DNA from: UBA4615 sp044368415
GTDB taxonomy: Bacteria > Pseudomonadota > Gammaproteobacteria > Burkholderiales > Burkholderiaceae_E
Direction of reading: 5' to 3'
DNA length: 64,000 bases
NCBI GenBank assembly: GCA_044368415.1
Contig: JBIPLJ010000009.1
Location: forward strand, 1 to 64,000
Numbering within the stretch: the stretch's first letter is position 1; every line of letters starts with the position of its first letter. Positions 37,912 through 46,452 of the stretch are shown here, one piece after another. Position numbers and translations under genes: made by a program. The notes beneath the pieces are model-generated. The model was not told the origin of the DNA. It saw only the letters and a program-made list of their open reading frames with translations, and searched no databases.

Positions 37912-39723
37912 GTGCACGGCACCGGCTTCCTGCTGCCCGCACTGGTCTACCTGGCGGCGGCGCTGGTCATGGTGCCGCTGTTCAAGCGCATCGGGCTGGG
38001 CACGGTGCTGGGCTACCTGTTCGCGGGCGTGGCGATCGGCCCGTGGGGGCTGCGCTTGGTCACGGACTTCGCCGCGGTCACCCAGGTCTCCGAACTCGGC
38101 GTCGTGATGCTGCTGTTCCTGATCGGTCTCGAACTCGAGCCCAAGCGCCTGTGGGCGCTGCGCCGCGCGATCTTCGGCCTGGGGCTGCTTCAGGTGGTGC
38201 TCACCACCGCTGCGGTCACCGGACTTGCGGTTGCGCTCGGCATGCCCTGGAAGCAGGGCGTGGTGTTCGGCATGGCCTGCACGATGTCCTCGACCGCGAT
38301 CGCGCTGCAGGTGCTCGCCGAGCGCGGCATGGTCAAGACCGTGCCCGGCGAGTCGGCCTTCGCGGTCTCGCTGTTCCAGGACCTCGCGGTGATCCCGATG
38401 CTGCTGCTGCTGAGCGTGCTCGCGCCCGGCGGCGGCGCGCAGGGCAAGCCCTTCGGCTGGCACGAGGCCGGCATCGCCCTCGGCCTGATCGCCACGATGG
38501 TGCTCGGCGGACGGCTGCTGCTGCGCCCGGCACTGCGGATCGCCGCCAACGTGGGGGCACGCGAGATATTCGTGGCGCTCGCGCTGCTGCTGGTGGTGGG
38601 CAGCGCCTGGCTCACCCAGTCGGTCGGTCTGTCGATGGCGCTGGGTGCGTTCATCGCCGGCGTGCTGCTGGCCGACTCCGAGTACCGCATGGAACTCGAG
38701 GTCGACATCGAGCCGTTCAAGGGGCTGCTGCTCGGCCTGTTCTTCATGGCCGTCGGCATGGGGATCGACTTCGGGCTGGTGCTCGCGCAGCCCGGGCTGG
38801 TGCTGCTGCTCGCGGTCGCGGCGGTGGCGGTGAAGGCGGCGGTGCTGGCGGTGCTCGCCTTCGTTTTCCGGCTGCGCACCCAGGACCGCTGGGTGTTCGC
38901 GATCGTGCTGTCACACGTCGGCGAGTTTGCGTTCCTGCTGCTTGCGTCGGCGCAGGGCTTCGGCATCCTCGGTTCGCGCGAGACGGCGCTGCTGACCGCC
39001 GCGGTCGCGCTGTCGATGCTGTCGACCCCGCTGCTGATGGTGGCCTACGAGCGCTTCGTCGCACCGCGCTTCACCACCTCCGGCTCGCGGGAGTTCGACA
39101 CCATCGACGAGCACAACGCGGTGATCGTCGCGGGCGCCGGGCGCTTCGGGCAGATCGTCGCGCGGCTGCTGCTCGGACGCGGCTTCAGCGTGACGGTGAT
39201 CGACCACGACCCGAACCAGATCGACCTGATGCGGCGTTTCTCGTTCCGCGGCTTCTACGGCGACGCCAGCCGACCGGACGTGCTCGAGTCAGCCGGGGCG
39301 GGCGAGGCGCGGCTGCTGGTGCTGGCGATCGACGATCCCGAGACCGTGCGCCGCACTGTCGAGCACTGCCGCACGCATTATCCGAGGCTCGCGCTGATCG
39401 CCCGTGCACGCGGCCGGGTCGATGCCTTTGTGCTCGCCGGGCTCGGCGTGCCGGCGGTCCGCGAGACCTTAGGCTCGGCGCTCGAGACCGCCGAGCTCGC
39501 GCTGCGCGAACTCGGCCACGGCGCCTTCCAGGCCCGCAGCATCGTCCACCGCTTCCGCCAGCACGACGAGGCGCAGTTCGCCGAGCAGATGGCCGCACAG
39601 GGCGACGTCGAGGCGCTCAAGGCCTTGGCCAAGTCGAGCCGCGCGCAGCTCGAGCGGCTGCTCTCCGACGACGCCGAGGACATCGCCGCCGCACGCCGCT
39701 CCGGAAAGGGCTCGGACTGGTGA
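37912..39723 (+). CDS. kefC: Glutathione-regulated potassium-efflux system protein KefC/KefB
   Basis: 603 residues from GTG 37912. A CPA2-type antiporter membrane domain with about 12 helices (residues 1-380, including FLIGLELEPKRLWALRRAIFG and SSTAIALQVLAERGM) is followed by an RCK/TrkA-N domain (AVIVAGAGRFGQIVARLLLGRGFSVTVIDHDP, about 402 onward). It releases K+ and acidifies the cytoplasm when electrophile-glutathione adducts bind. The KefB/KefC distinction is not certain. Coupled to kefF upstream and an MFS gene downstream. Confidence 0.94.
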   Translation: MHGTGFLLPALVYLAAALVMVPLFKRIGLGTVLGYLFAGVAIGPWGLRLVTDFAAVTQVSELGVVMLLFLIGLELEPKRLWALRRAIFGLGLLQVVLTTAAVTGLAVALGMPWKQGVVFGMACTMSSTAIALQVLAERGMVKTVPGESAFAVSLFQDLAVIPMLLLLSVLAPGGGAQGKPFGWHEAGIALGLIATMVLGGRLLLRPALRIAANVGAREIFVALALLLVVGSAWLTQSVGLSMALGAFIAGVLLADSEYRMELEVDIEPFKGLLLGLFFMAVGMGIDFGLVLAQPGLVLLLAVAAVAVKAAVLAVLAFVFRLRTQDRWVFAIVLSHVGEFAFLLLASAQGFGILGSRETALLTAAVALSMLSTPLLMVAYERFVAPRFTTSGSREFDTIDEHNAVIVAGAGRFGQIVARLLLGRGFSVTVIDHDPNQIDLMRRFSFRGFYGDASRPDVLESAGAGEARLLVLAIDDPETVRRTVEHCRTHYPRLALIARARGRVDAFVLAGLGVPAVRETLGSALETAELALRELGHGAFQARSIVHRFRQHDEAQFAEQMAAQGDVEALKALAKSSRAQLERLLSDDAEDIAAARRSGKGSDW

Positions 39724-40898
39724 TCCGCGGCCTGCCGGCAACCGTCTGGATGCTCGGCGCCATCAGCTTCCTGAACGACGCCGCCTCCGACCTGGTCTAT
39801 CCGCTGGTGCCGCTGTTCGTCGCGCAGGTGCTGGGCGCGGGGCCCCGCGCGCTCGGCATCATCGAGGGGCTGGCCAACGCCACCGCGGCGCTCCTCAAGC
39901 TGGTCTCGGGCGCGCTGTACGACCGCTTCCCGCGCGCCAAGGGCTGGATCCTCGCCGGCTACGGGCTGCCCGCGCTCGCCCGCCCGGCGATCGCCTTCGC
40001 GACCACCGCGTGGACGCTCGGCGTGCTGCGGGTGGCCGACCGGATCGGCAAGGGCCTGCGCTCTGCGCCCCGCGACGCGCTGCTCGCGCGCTCGGTCGAG
40101 CCCTCGCGCCGAGGGCTCGCCTTCGGCGTGCACCGCTCGATGGACCATGCCGGCGCGGTCGTCGGGCCCCTGGTGGCCGCGGCGCTGCTGGCGGGCGGCA
40201 TGGGGCTGCGCGAGATCTTCCTGTGGACGTTGGTGCCCGGCATCGCCTGCGTGGCGCTTGCGCTGATGGTGCGCGAGCCGCCCGGCGCGCTGGCCGCCAC
40301 CGAGCGCATCGACTGGTCGCTGGCGAGCCTGCCGCCGGCCTTCCGCACCTACCTCGCGATCGTCGCGCTCTACACGCTGTCGCAGGCCTCGAACCTGTTC
40401 CTGCTGCTGCGCGCCGCCCAGCTCGGCGTGCCCGCGGCGAGCATCCCGCTGCTGTGGGCGGTGCAGTCGACCATCGCGATGCTGCTCAGCACGCCACTGT
40501 CCTCGCTGTCGGACCGCGTGCCGCGCCTGTGGCTGATCTGCGGCGGCTGGCTGCTGTACGCGGTGGTGTTCGGCCTGGTCGGCGCGAGCGTCGACACCCT
40601 GGCCGGCATCGCCGCGCTGCTCGCCTTCTACGGCGTGGTGCTCGCGCTCACCGAGGGCGTGGAGAAGGCGATGGTCGCCGACCTCGTGCCGACGCAGCGC
40701 CTGGGCACGGCCTTCGGCTGGTTCCACCTGGTCACCGGCCTGGTGCTGGTACCGGCGTCGGCCGGCTTCGGCTGGACCTGGGAGCGCTTCGGCGCGCCGG
40801 CGGCGTTCGGGGCGAGCGGGGTGATCGCGGCGGTGGCGGCGCTGTGGCTGGCGGGATCGATGCGGCGAGCCCGGAAGGCCCCGTCCTCAGCGCCGTGA
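39720..40898 (+). CDS. Major facilitator superfamily transporter
   Basis: 392 residues from GTG 39720, which overlaps the kefC stop by 4 bp (GTGA). Twelve hydrophobic segments; the loop 2-3 motif reads VSGALYDRFPRAKGWILAGYGLPALARP, and the motif RVADRIGKGLRSAPRDALLARSVE is typical of a subgroup often found beside stress genes. Substrate unknown. Translational coupling with kefFC suggests action in the same electrophile or ion stress response. Confidence 0.88.
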   Translation: MIRGLPATVWMLGAISFLNDAASDLVYPLVPLFVAQVLGAGPRALGIIEGLANATAALLKLVSGALYDRFPRAKGWILAGYGLPALARPAIAFATTAWTLGVLRVADRIGKGLRSAPRDALLARSVEPSRRGLAFGVHRSMDHAGAVVGPLVAAALLAGGMGLREIFLWTLVPGIACVALALMVREPPGALAATERIDWSLASLPPAFRTYLAIVALYTLSQASNLFLLLRAAQLGVPAASIPLLWAVQSTIAMLLSTPLSSLSDRVPRLWLICGGWLLYAVVFGLVGASVDTLAGIAALLAFYGVVLALTEGVEKAMVADLVPTQRLGTAFGWFHLVTGLVLVPASAGFGWTWERFGAPAAFGASGVIAAVAALWLAGSMRRARKAPSSAP

Positions 40899-40994
40899 CG
40901 CGCACTGCCGGCGGCGCCGCCGCCGCCCCGGGACAGCTCGCACCCGCCCGCGTCGACGACCCGCGGGCGTCATCGGGCGCTCGATCATCGATCC

Positions 40995-41918
40995 TCACCG
41001 TCGAGGGGTGGCCTGCGCCGCACGCACCAGCAGCAGCGCGGTCCGGCACTGCCCGGCGACCCGCGTCGCCACCGACCCCATCGGGCCATGGCGGGCGGCG
41101 CCGAAACCGACCGACCCCATCGCCAGCAGATCGAGCCTGCCGCAGGTGGCCTCGGCCGCGATCGCGTCGCCCGGGGCCTGCCCGACCAGCCGGACCTCGC
41201 TGGCCGAGATGCCGGCCGTGGCGAGGACCTCGTGAACCGGACCGAACACGTTCTCGAATGCGGCCTTGTGCATCGCCTCGACCTGCGCCGGCCTGATCCC
41301 GGTGGGCACCTCCCGCTCGCTCCACCCCGGCACGGCGATCTTCGCCAGGTCGGGCACGACATGGATCAGGCTCACCGAGGGCGACGCGCCGAACAGGTCG
41401 TGGTGCAGCGCCACGAAACGCGCGACGGCGAGGTCGAGGGGGCTGCCGTCCACGGCGATGCCGAGCCGCAGCGAGTCGCGCCGGGGGACCGGTGCGCCGC
41501 GCATGACGAGCAGCGGCGTGGTGCACGAGACGGCCACGGTGCTCGCCACCGAGCCGAGCAGCAGGCTCTTGAGCCCCGTGTGGCCGTGCGAGCCCATCAC
41601 GATCAGGTCGGCACGGTCGGCGGCCACGATGGAGGCCAGCTCGTTCGCCACCGTCCCGACGGCATACCTCGCCGTGGCGTCGGCGCCGGCCCGTCGGAGG
41701 GCCTTCTCCGCGGGCTTCAAGGCCTTGGCGGCCTCGGTCTCGTGCCACGACGCCACGACGTCCTTGCCCAGGGCACGCGCGGCGCGCGACGGGGCCGGAT
41801 ACTGGACGTTGACCAGCTCGACCTCGGTCGGGTGCTTCAGCAGCGTCTTGCGGGATGTCACGAAGGCGACGGCGGCTTCGCTGTACGCGCTGCCGTCGAC
41901 GGGCATCAGGATGTGCAT
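40995..41918 (-). CDS. Universal stress protein with two UspA domains
   Basis: 307 residues. The first UspA domain (1-145) has the ATP-binding motif GSHGHTGLKSLLLGSVAS. The second (150-300) keeps GSVGFGAARHGPMGSVATRVA, in which the G-x2-G-x9-G-S spacing is altered, so nucleotide binding there is doubtful. Tandem Usp proteins are common in stress and low-oxygen regulons. A GAAAGC-AG-GCTTTC inverted repeat (41977-41990) lies upstream, before the chemoreceptor gene. Confidence 0.92.
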   Translation of the reverse strand: MHILMPVDGSAYSEAAVAFVTSRKTLLKHPTEVELVNVQYPAPSRAARALGKDVVASWHETEAAKALKPAEKALRRAGADATARYAVGTVANELASIVAADRADLIVMGSHGHTGLKSLLLGSVASTVAVSCTTPLLVMRGAPVPRRDSLRLGIAVDGSPLDLAVARFVALHHDLFGASPSVSLIHVVPDLAKIAVPGWSEREVPTGIRPAQVEAMHKAAFENVFGPVHEVLATAGISASEVRLVGQAPGDAIAAEATCGRLDLLAMGSVGFGAARHGPMGSVATRVAGQCRTALLLVRAAQATPRR

Positions 41919-42044
41919 CGGGCCGCCTCGAATTCAGTGGGTGACCCGCACACTATGGCTCGTCGACCCCCGTTCCGAAAGCAGGCTTTCCGATGCTTCG
42001 GGATCGGAAAAACCTGAGCGGGACTCGATGCCCGCGTCGCCCGC

Positions 42045-43598
42045 TCAAGCCAACCGGAACGTCGCCACCGCCTGCACCAACTGCCCGGCCTGCTGCTTGA
42101 GGCTCTCGGCCGCGGCTGCGCTCTCCTCGACCAGTGCCGCGTTCTGCTGCGTCACGCGGTCCATCTGCGAGACCGCATCGCCGACCAGCGACACGCCGCG
42201 GCTCTGCTCCTCGCTCGCCGAGCTGATCTCGCCGACGATGTCGGTGACCTTGCGGATCGAGGCGACGATCTCCTGCATGGTCGCGCCCGTGCGGTCGACC
42301 AGGGCGGTACCGCTGTCGACGCGGCCGACCGACTCCTCGATCAGCCCCTTGATCTGACGCGCGGCGTCGGCGCTGCGCTGCGCCAGCGTGCGCACCTCGC
42401 TCGCCACCACCGCGAAGCCGCGGCCCTGGTCGCCGGCGCGCGCGGCCTCGACCGCCGCGTTCAACGCCAGGATGTTCGTCTGGAAGGCGATCCCGTCGAT
42501 CACGCCGATGATGTCGGCGATCTTGCGCGAGCTCTCGTTGATGCCGCGCATCGTCTCGACCACCTCGCGCACCATGCCGCCGCCGTGCTCTGCGACCTGC
42601 GAGGAGCCGATCGCCAGCTGGTTCGCCTGGCGCGCGTTGTCGGCGTTCTGGCGAACCGTCGTGCCCAGCTCCTCCATCGAGGCCGCGGTCTGCTGCAGCG
42701 AGCTCGCCTGCTGCTCGGTGCGCGCCGACAGGTCCGCGTTGCCGCTGGCGATTTCGCCGCTGGCGCCGGCCACCGAATCGGCGTTGGCACGGACTTCCTG
42801 CACCGTTCGGGCAAGGTTGTCGCGCATCGTGCGTAGCGCAGCCATCACGCTGTCGGTGTCGCCCGCGCGCAGCGCGATCTGCGTGGCGAGATCACCCGCC
42901 GCCACCGCGCTCGCCACCTCTTTGAGCCGCTCGGGCTCGTCGCCGAGCTGGCGCATGACGCGCGTGAGGTACCACGCGAAGCCCGCGATTCCGAGCGCGA
43001 CAATGAGCACCGCACCCATGACCAACATGCGAACGACGCCCGCTTCGACGCCAACCGAGCCGAGTTCCGACTGGAGCACCGCGCCCTGCCGCTTCTTCTC
43101 GACACTGAGCGGCGCGAGCAGCAGGTTGCGCGCCGGTATGGTCTGGTCGACCAGAACTGCAAACGCTTCGGTCTTCTTGCCTTCACGGATCAGCGCGACG
43201 TTCTCGCCGGCAACTTTCAGGAAGCTCGAGAGCAACGCCGGCATCGGTGCAAATGCGTCGCGCCCTGCCTTCATCACCGCCGCCTTCCCGAACTCGTCGA
43301 GCTTCTCCTCGAGCAGCCGGACCTTCTCGCTGACGTCGGCCAGCGCGACGCCCTGCTCCTCCGGGGTACGCGAGAGGATCGCGTGGCGCAGTTGCAGCGA
43401 TGCACGCGTGACGTTGAGCTCGAGCTCGGCGATGCGCTGCAGTTGGGGCACGCGCGCGGTGGCTACCAAGTCCGCATGGGCGGTCAGTTGGCCGAGCATC
43501 ACCCAGGCCATCACGGCTACACCACACATCGCGAGGATAAGCGCGGCGCTCATCGCGTAGAGGCGCTGTACAAGCGTGAAGCGGCTGCGGGATTCCAA
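42045..43598 (-). CDS. Methyl-accepting chemotaxis protein
   Basis: 517 residues. Membrane helix 1 (about 16-36), a four-helix-bundle periplasmic sensor domain (about 37-185), membrane helix 2 (about 190-212), HAMP and a long signalling domain with the hairpin tip RSADAARQIKGLIEES preceded by DQGRGFAVVASEVRTLAQ. The sensor has no recognisable ligand pocket. No C-terminal CheR/CheB pentapeptide is visible. No chemotaxis genes are nearby. Confidence 0.94.
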   Translation of the reverse strand: MESRSRFTLVQRLYAMSAALILAMCGVAVMAWVMLGQLTAHADLVATARVPQLQRIAELELNVTRASLQLRHAILSRTPEEQGVALADVSEKVRLLEEKLDEFGKAAVMKAGRDAFAPMPALLSSFLKVAGENVALIREGKKTEAFAVLVDQTIPARNLLLAPLSVEKKRQGAVLQSELGSVGVEAGVVRMLVMGAVLIVALGIAGFAWYLTRVMRQLGDEPERLKEVASAVAAGDLATQIALRAGDTDSVMAALRTMRDNLARTVQEVRANADSVAGASGEIASGNADLSARTEQQASSLQQTAASMEELGTTVRQNADNARQANQLAIGSSQVAEHGGGMVREVVETMRGINESSRKIADIIGVIDGIAFQTNILALNAAVEAARAGDQGRGFAVVASEVRTLAQRSADAARQIKGLIEESVGRVDSGTALVDRTGATMQEIVASIRKVTDIVGEISSASEEQSRGVSLVGDAVSQMDRVTQQNAALVEESAAAAESLKQQAGQLVQAVATFRLA

Positions 43599-44041
43599 GA
43601 GTCGGCTCCTGTCGTTAGGAAACGCCGTAGCACAAGGGAGTGCGCACTGGGCATGACCCTCGGAGGGTATGTTTCATCCCCCAGCCCGAATCCGAGATGA
43701 CCGGCACGAAACCCCGCCTTTTCTCGCCGATGGCTGGGCCGTCGAGGCCCGGGGCGCGACCACCGGGAGCCGGGATAATCTGCGCCTGACGTCGCGATGA
43801 CGTCGGGGCGCTGCGCCGCGCGGGCATCGACTTCATCACCGACAACGAGGCCAACGCCGACGCCGGGTACACACCGCTTGCCGAGCGCGTGCCGGCGGTG
43901 ATGGAGCGCATGTGGCGTTGACAGCACAGGTCCAGCACCGCGGCCGCCTGCACGGCGGCGGCGGGCCGCGCTCGACGCGCGGGGACCACTCGGGCATCCT
44001 CGGCGGCCCCCGACCGCCGTCCCCACCTCCCTCTGCCACCG
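43599..44041. other. Intergenic region with a possible gene remnant
   Basis: About 440 bp. A hairpin ACCCTC-G-GAGGGT (43656-43668) lies near the chemoreceptor start. On the plus strand 43796-43921 reads as a plausible C-terminal fragment (LRRAGIDFITDNEANAD then ERVPAVMERMWR and stop) without a start or upstream partner; I cannot name the family. The rest shows nothing. Confidence 0.4.
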
Positions 44042-44860
44042 ATGACTTTGCCCAGCCCCGAGACCCTGCTCGCCGCCGCCGATGCCGGCCACTCGTTGCC
44101 CGCCACAGAACCGGGCGGTGCAGACCCCGCTGACCTCGATGCCGCGCTGCGCACGCAGGCCGCCGTCGCCGCGCTGCGCCGTGCACGCGGCGAGACTCAG
44201 GTCGGCTGGAAGATCGGCTTCACCAACCGGACGATCTGGCCGCTGTACGGCGTGCAGCAGCCGATCTGGGGCCCGGTGTGGGACACGACGCTGCGGCTGC
44301 TCGAGGGCACCGACGCGAGCGCCGGCATCGCCCGGCTCGCCGAGCCGCGGCTCGAGCCGGAGATCGTCCTCGGCCTGAAGGTCTCGCCGCCCCCCGAGGC
44401 CGACGCGCACGATGCGGCCTCGAGCGCGGCGCTGCTGGCCTGCGTCGAGTGGGTCGCGCACGGCTTCGAGATCGTCCACAGCGTGTGGCCGGGCTGGACG
44501 TTCGGCGCCGCGCAGGGCATCGCCGCACAAGCGCTGCACGGCGGGCTCCTCGTCGGCCCGCGTGTACCGCTCGCGGCACTCGGCGCCGATCCGGCCGGGG
44601 CGCTGTCGGCGCTGCGGCTCGAGCTGTGGCGAGACGGCGAGCCCATCGCCGAGGGCGTCGGCTCGAACGTGCTCGACGGCCCGTTGCAGGCGCTCGGCCA
44701 TCTGGTCGCAGGACTCGCCGTGCGCGGCGAGCGCGTGGCCGCAGGCAGCGTGGTGACCACCGGCACCCTGACCGATGCCCAGCCGCTCGCCGCCGGCCAG
44801 CGCTGGCGCACGACGCTGGCCGGCGTGCCGCTGCCCGGCCTGAGCCTCGGGGTAACCTGA
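44042..44860 (+). CDS. 2-keto-4-pentenoate hydratase/decarboxylase family protein
   Basis: 272 residues, FAH superfamily. QVGWKIGFTNRTIWPLYGVQQPIWGP and the acidic metal ligands in ARLAEPRLEPEIVLGLK match MhpD/DmpH-type enzymes acting on 2-hydroxy-dienoates from meta-cleavage. Other meta-cleavage genes are absent, so the pathway is unclear. A PLP-dependent dehydratase follows 2 bp after the stop. Confidence 0.87.
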   Translation: MTLPSPETLLAAADAGHSLPATEPGGADPADLDAALRTQAAVAALRRARGETQVGWKIGFTNRTIWPLYGVQQPIWGPVWDTTLRLLEGTDASAGIARLAEPRLEPEIVLGLKVSPPPEADAHDAASSAALLACVEWVAHGFEIVHSVWPGWTFGAAQGIAAQALHGGLLVGPRVPLAALGADPAGALSALRLELWRDGEPIAEGVGSNVLDGPLQALGHLVAGLAVRGERVAAGSVVTTGTLTDAQPLAAGQRWRTTLAGVPLPGLSLGVT

Positions 44861-44862
44861 GC

Positions 44863-45873
44863 ATGGCGGGCACCGCACAGGACGACACGCGGGCACCCGA
44901 GGCCGCCGACATCGAGGCGGCGGCGGCGCGCATCGCGCCGCATGTACGCATTACGCCGACACTTGCGCTCGAGCACCCAGCGTGCCGCGTCGAGCTCAAG
45001 CTCGAATGCCTGCAGGTGTCGGGCACCTTCAAGGCGCGTGGCGCCTTCGCCCGGCTGCTGTCGGCGCGCGAGTCGGCGCTCGCTGCCGGCCGGCCGCCGC
45101 CGTCGGGCGTGGTCGCGGCCTCGGGCGGCAACCACGGCATCGCGGTGGCGCATGCGGCGCGCGCGCTCGACATGTCCGCCGACGTGTTCGTGCCGCGCAA
45201 CACGCCGGCGGCCAAGCTCTTGCGGCTGCGCGGGCTGGGCGCGACGGTACATGCCGTGGGCGAGGAGTACTCGCAGGCCTTTGCGGCGAGCCGCGCCTGG
45301 GCGGCCGAGCGCGGCGCGCTCGAGTCGCATGCCTACGACCAGTTCGACACGCTCGCGGGGCAGGGCACGCTCGCGCGCGAATGGCTGCGCCAGTCCCCCG
45401 ACCTAGACGTGCTGCTGGTCGCGGTGGGCGGCGGCGGGCTGATCGGCGGCATCGCCGCCTGGCTCGATTCGGCCGCGCGCGCCGGCCAACGTGTGCCGCG
45501 GCTGGTCGCGGTGGAATCCGAAGGCTGCCCGACGCTGCACGCGGCGCTCGCCGCAGGCCGGATCGTCGAGATCACGCCCGCGGGGCTCGCCGCCGACTCG
45601 CTCGGCGCGCGCCGCGTGGGTGCTCTGATGTTCCCGCTCGCGCAGCGGCGCATCGAGCGCGCGGTGCTCGTGACCGACGCCGCGATCGCAGCGGCACAGG
45701 CCGCGCTGTGGCGGCAGGTGCGCATCGCCACCGAGCCGGGCGGCGCCGCCGCCCAGGCCGCGCTTGCCTCGGGCGCCTTCCGGCCCCCCGACGGCGAGCG
45801 GGTCGGTGTGCTGGTCTGCGGCGCAAACGTCGACCTGCGCACGCTGGCCGACGGCGTCGAGGCGGCGGCCTGA
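44863..45873 (+). CDS. PLP-dependent threonine/serine dehydratase-like protein
   Basis: 336 residues from ATG 44863. Fold type II: the PLP lysine is in LQVSGTFKARGAFARLL, the substrate loop is ASGGNHGIAVAHAARAL, and the phosphate-binding glycine loop is AVGGGGLIGGIAAWL. No C-terminal ACT domain, so it is the catabolic type. It probably deaminates threonine or serine to a 2-oxoacid. The pairing with a 2-keto-pentenoate hydratase by only 2 bp is unusual. Confidence 0.88.
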   Translation: MAGTAQDDTRAPEAADIEAAAARIAPHVRITPTLALEHPACRVELKLECLQVSGTFKARGAFARLLSARESALAAGRPPPSGVVAASGGNHGIAVAHAARALDMSADVFVPRNTPAAKLLRLRGLGATVHAVGEEYSQAFAASRAWAAERGALESHAYDQFDTLAGQGTLAREWLRQSPDLDVLLVAVGGGGLIGGIAAWLDSAARAGQRVPRLVAVESEGCPTLHAALAAGRIVEITPAGLAADSLGARRVGALMFPLAQRRIERAVLVTDAAIAAAQAALWRQVRIATEPGGAAAQAALASGAFRPPDGERVGVLVCGANVDLRTLADGVEAAA

Positions 45874-46051
45874 CCGAGACTCCGGACGGCGCCCCGGTGG
45901 ACACCCGGGTTGCGTGCGCCGCGAACGGTGACACAATGCCACCGAACCGCCTGTCGCCCATCAGCCCGAATCGCCCGCCTGGAACGTATGGGACGTGCGC
46001 CGCCGCCGTGACAGGCATAGGATGATGTCGATCTTCCCGCCGTGGCGACTC
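45874..46051. other. Intergenic sequence before the repeat element
   Basis: Together with the element that follows this forms a 332-bp gene-free gap. I see no gene and no convincing promoter in it. Confidence 0.4.
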
Positions 46052-46175
46052 AGAAGCTGTGTAGAAACCGTAGCGAGCAGGCCCGAGCCGGTGCCGAGGA
46101 GCGCAGCCGTACAGGTGTACGGCGAGCACCGCAGGCGCCGGACCGGGACGCGCAGTAGGTTTATTCACAGCTTCT
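46052..46175. repeat. 124-bp palindrome-ended repeat element (MITE/REP-like)
   Basis: Ends carry an 18-bp inverted repeat with 16 matches (AGAAGCTGTGTAGAAACC at left; the right end read in reverse is AGAAGCTGTGAATAAACC). Inside is a perfect hairpin GCCGTAC-AGGT-GTACGGC (46106-46123) flanked by GGTGC/GCACC. It encodes nothing. A partial copy overlaps ltaE at 26048-26094. The structure fits a non-autonomous mobile or REP-type element; no transposase is in the window and I see no target duplication. Confidence 0.78.
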
Positions 46176-46205
46176 CGGGCCCCGGCACGACTCCCGGGTA
46201 GCGCC

Positions 46206-46382
46206 ATGGCCGATCTCTCTCCCTCCCAGCGAACCGCAGGCACGGGCCGAATCCTGATGACGGCCGGCGCTCTGGTGGCGCTCGAGGCGATGTGGCAGGG
46301 CTCGGTCGCTCGCACCGTCATCGCCAGCGGCCTGCTCGCCGTCGGCGGCGGCCTGCTGTTCTTCGCCAAGCGCGCGGACTGA
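46206..46382 (+). CDS. Small single-pass or hairpin membrane protein
   Basis: 58 residues: MADLSPSQRTAGTGRILM, then hydrophobic TAGALVALEAMW and TVIASGLLAVGGGLLFFAKRAD. Codon use fits the surrounding genes, but the ribosome binding site is weak (GGGTAG). It starts 31 bp after the palindromic element. No family recognised; could be a chance frame. Confidence 0.5.
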   Translation: MADLSPSQRTAGTGRILMTAGALVALEAMWQGSVARTVIASGLLAVGGGLLFFAKRAD

Positions 46383-46452
46383 TCGGCCGCGCCCCGGGGC
46401 CGCCCCCACCCGGCGTGCACGCCCCGCCGCTCCACCTCGCGATACACCCCTA

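Noticed and set aside
41977..41990. GAAAGC-AG-GCTTTC hairpin between the chemoreceptor and usp genes as a terminator
   Set aside because: No T run follows on either strand and the loop is too short; it may be an operator, but there is no further support.
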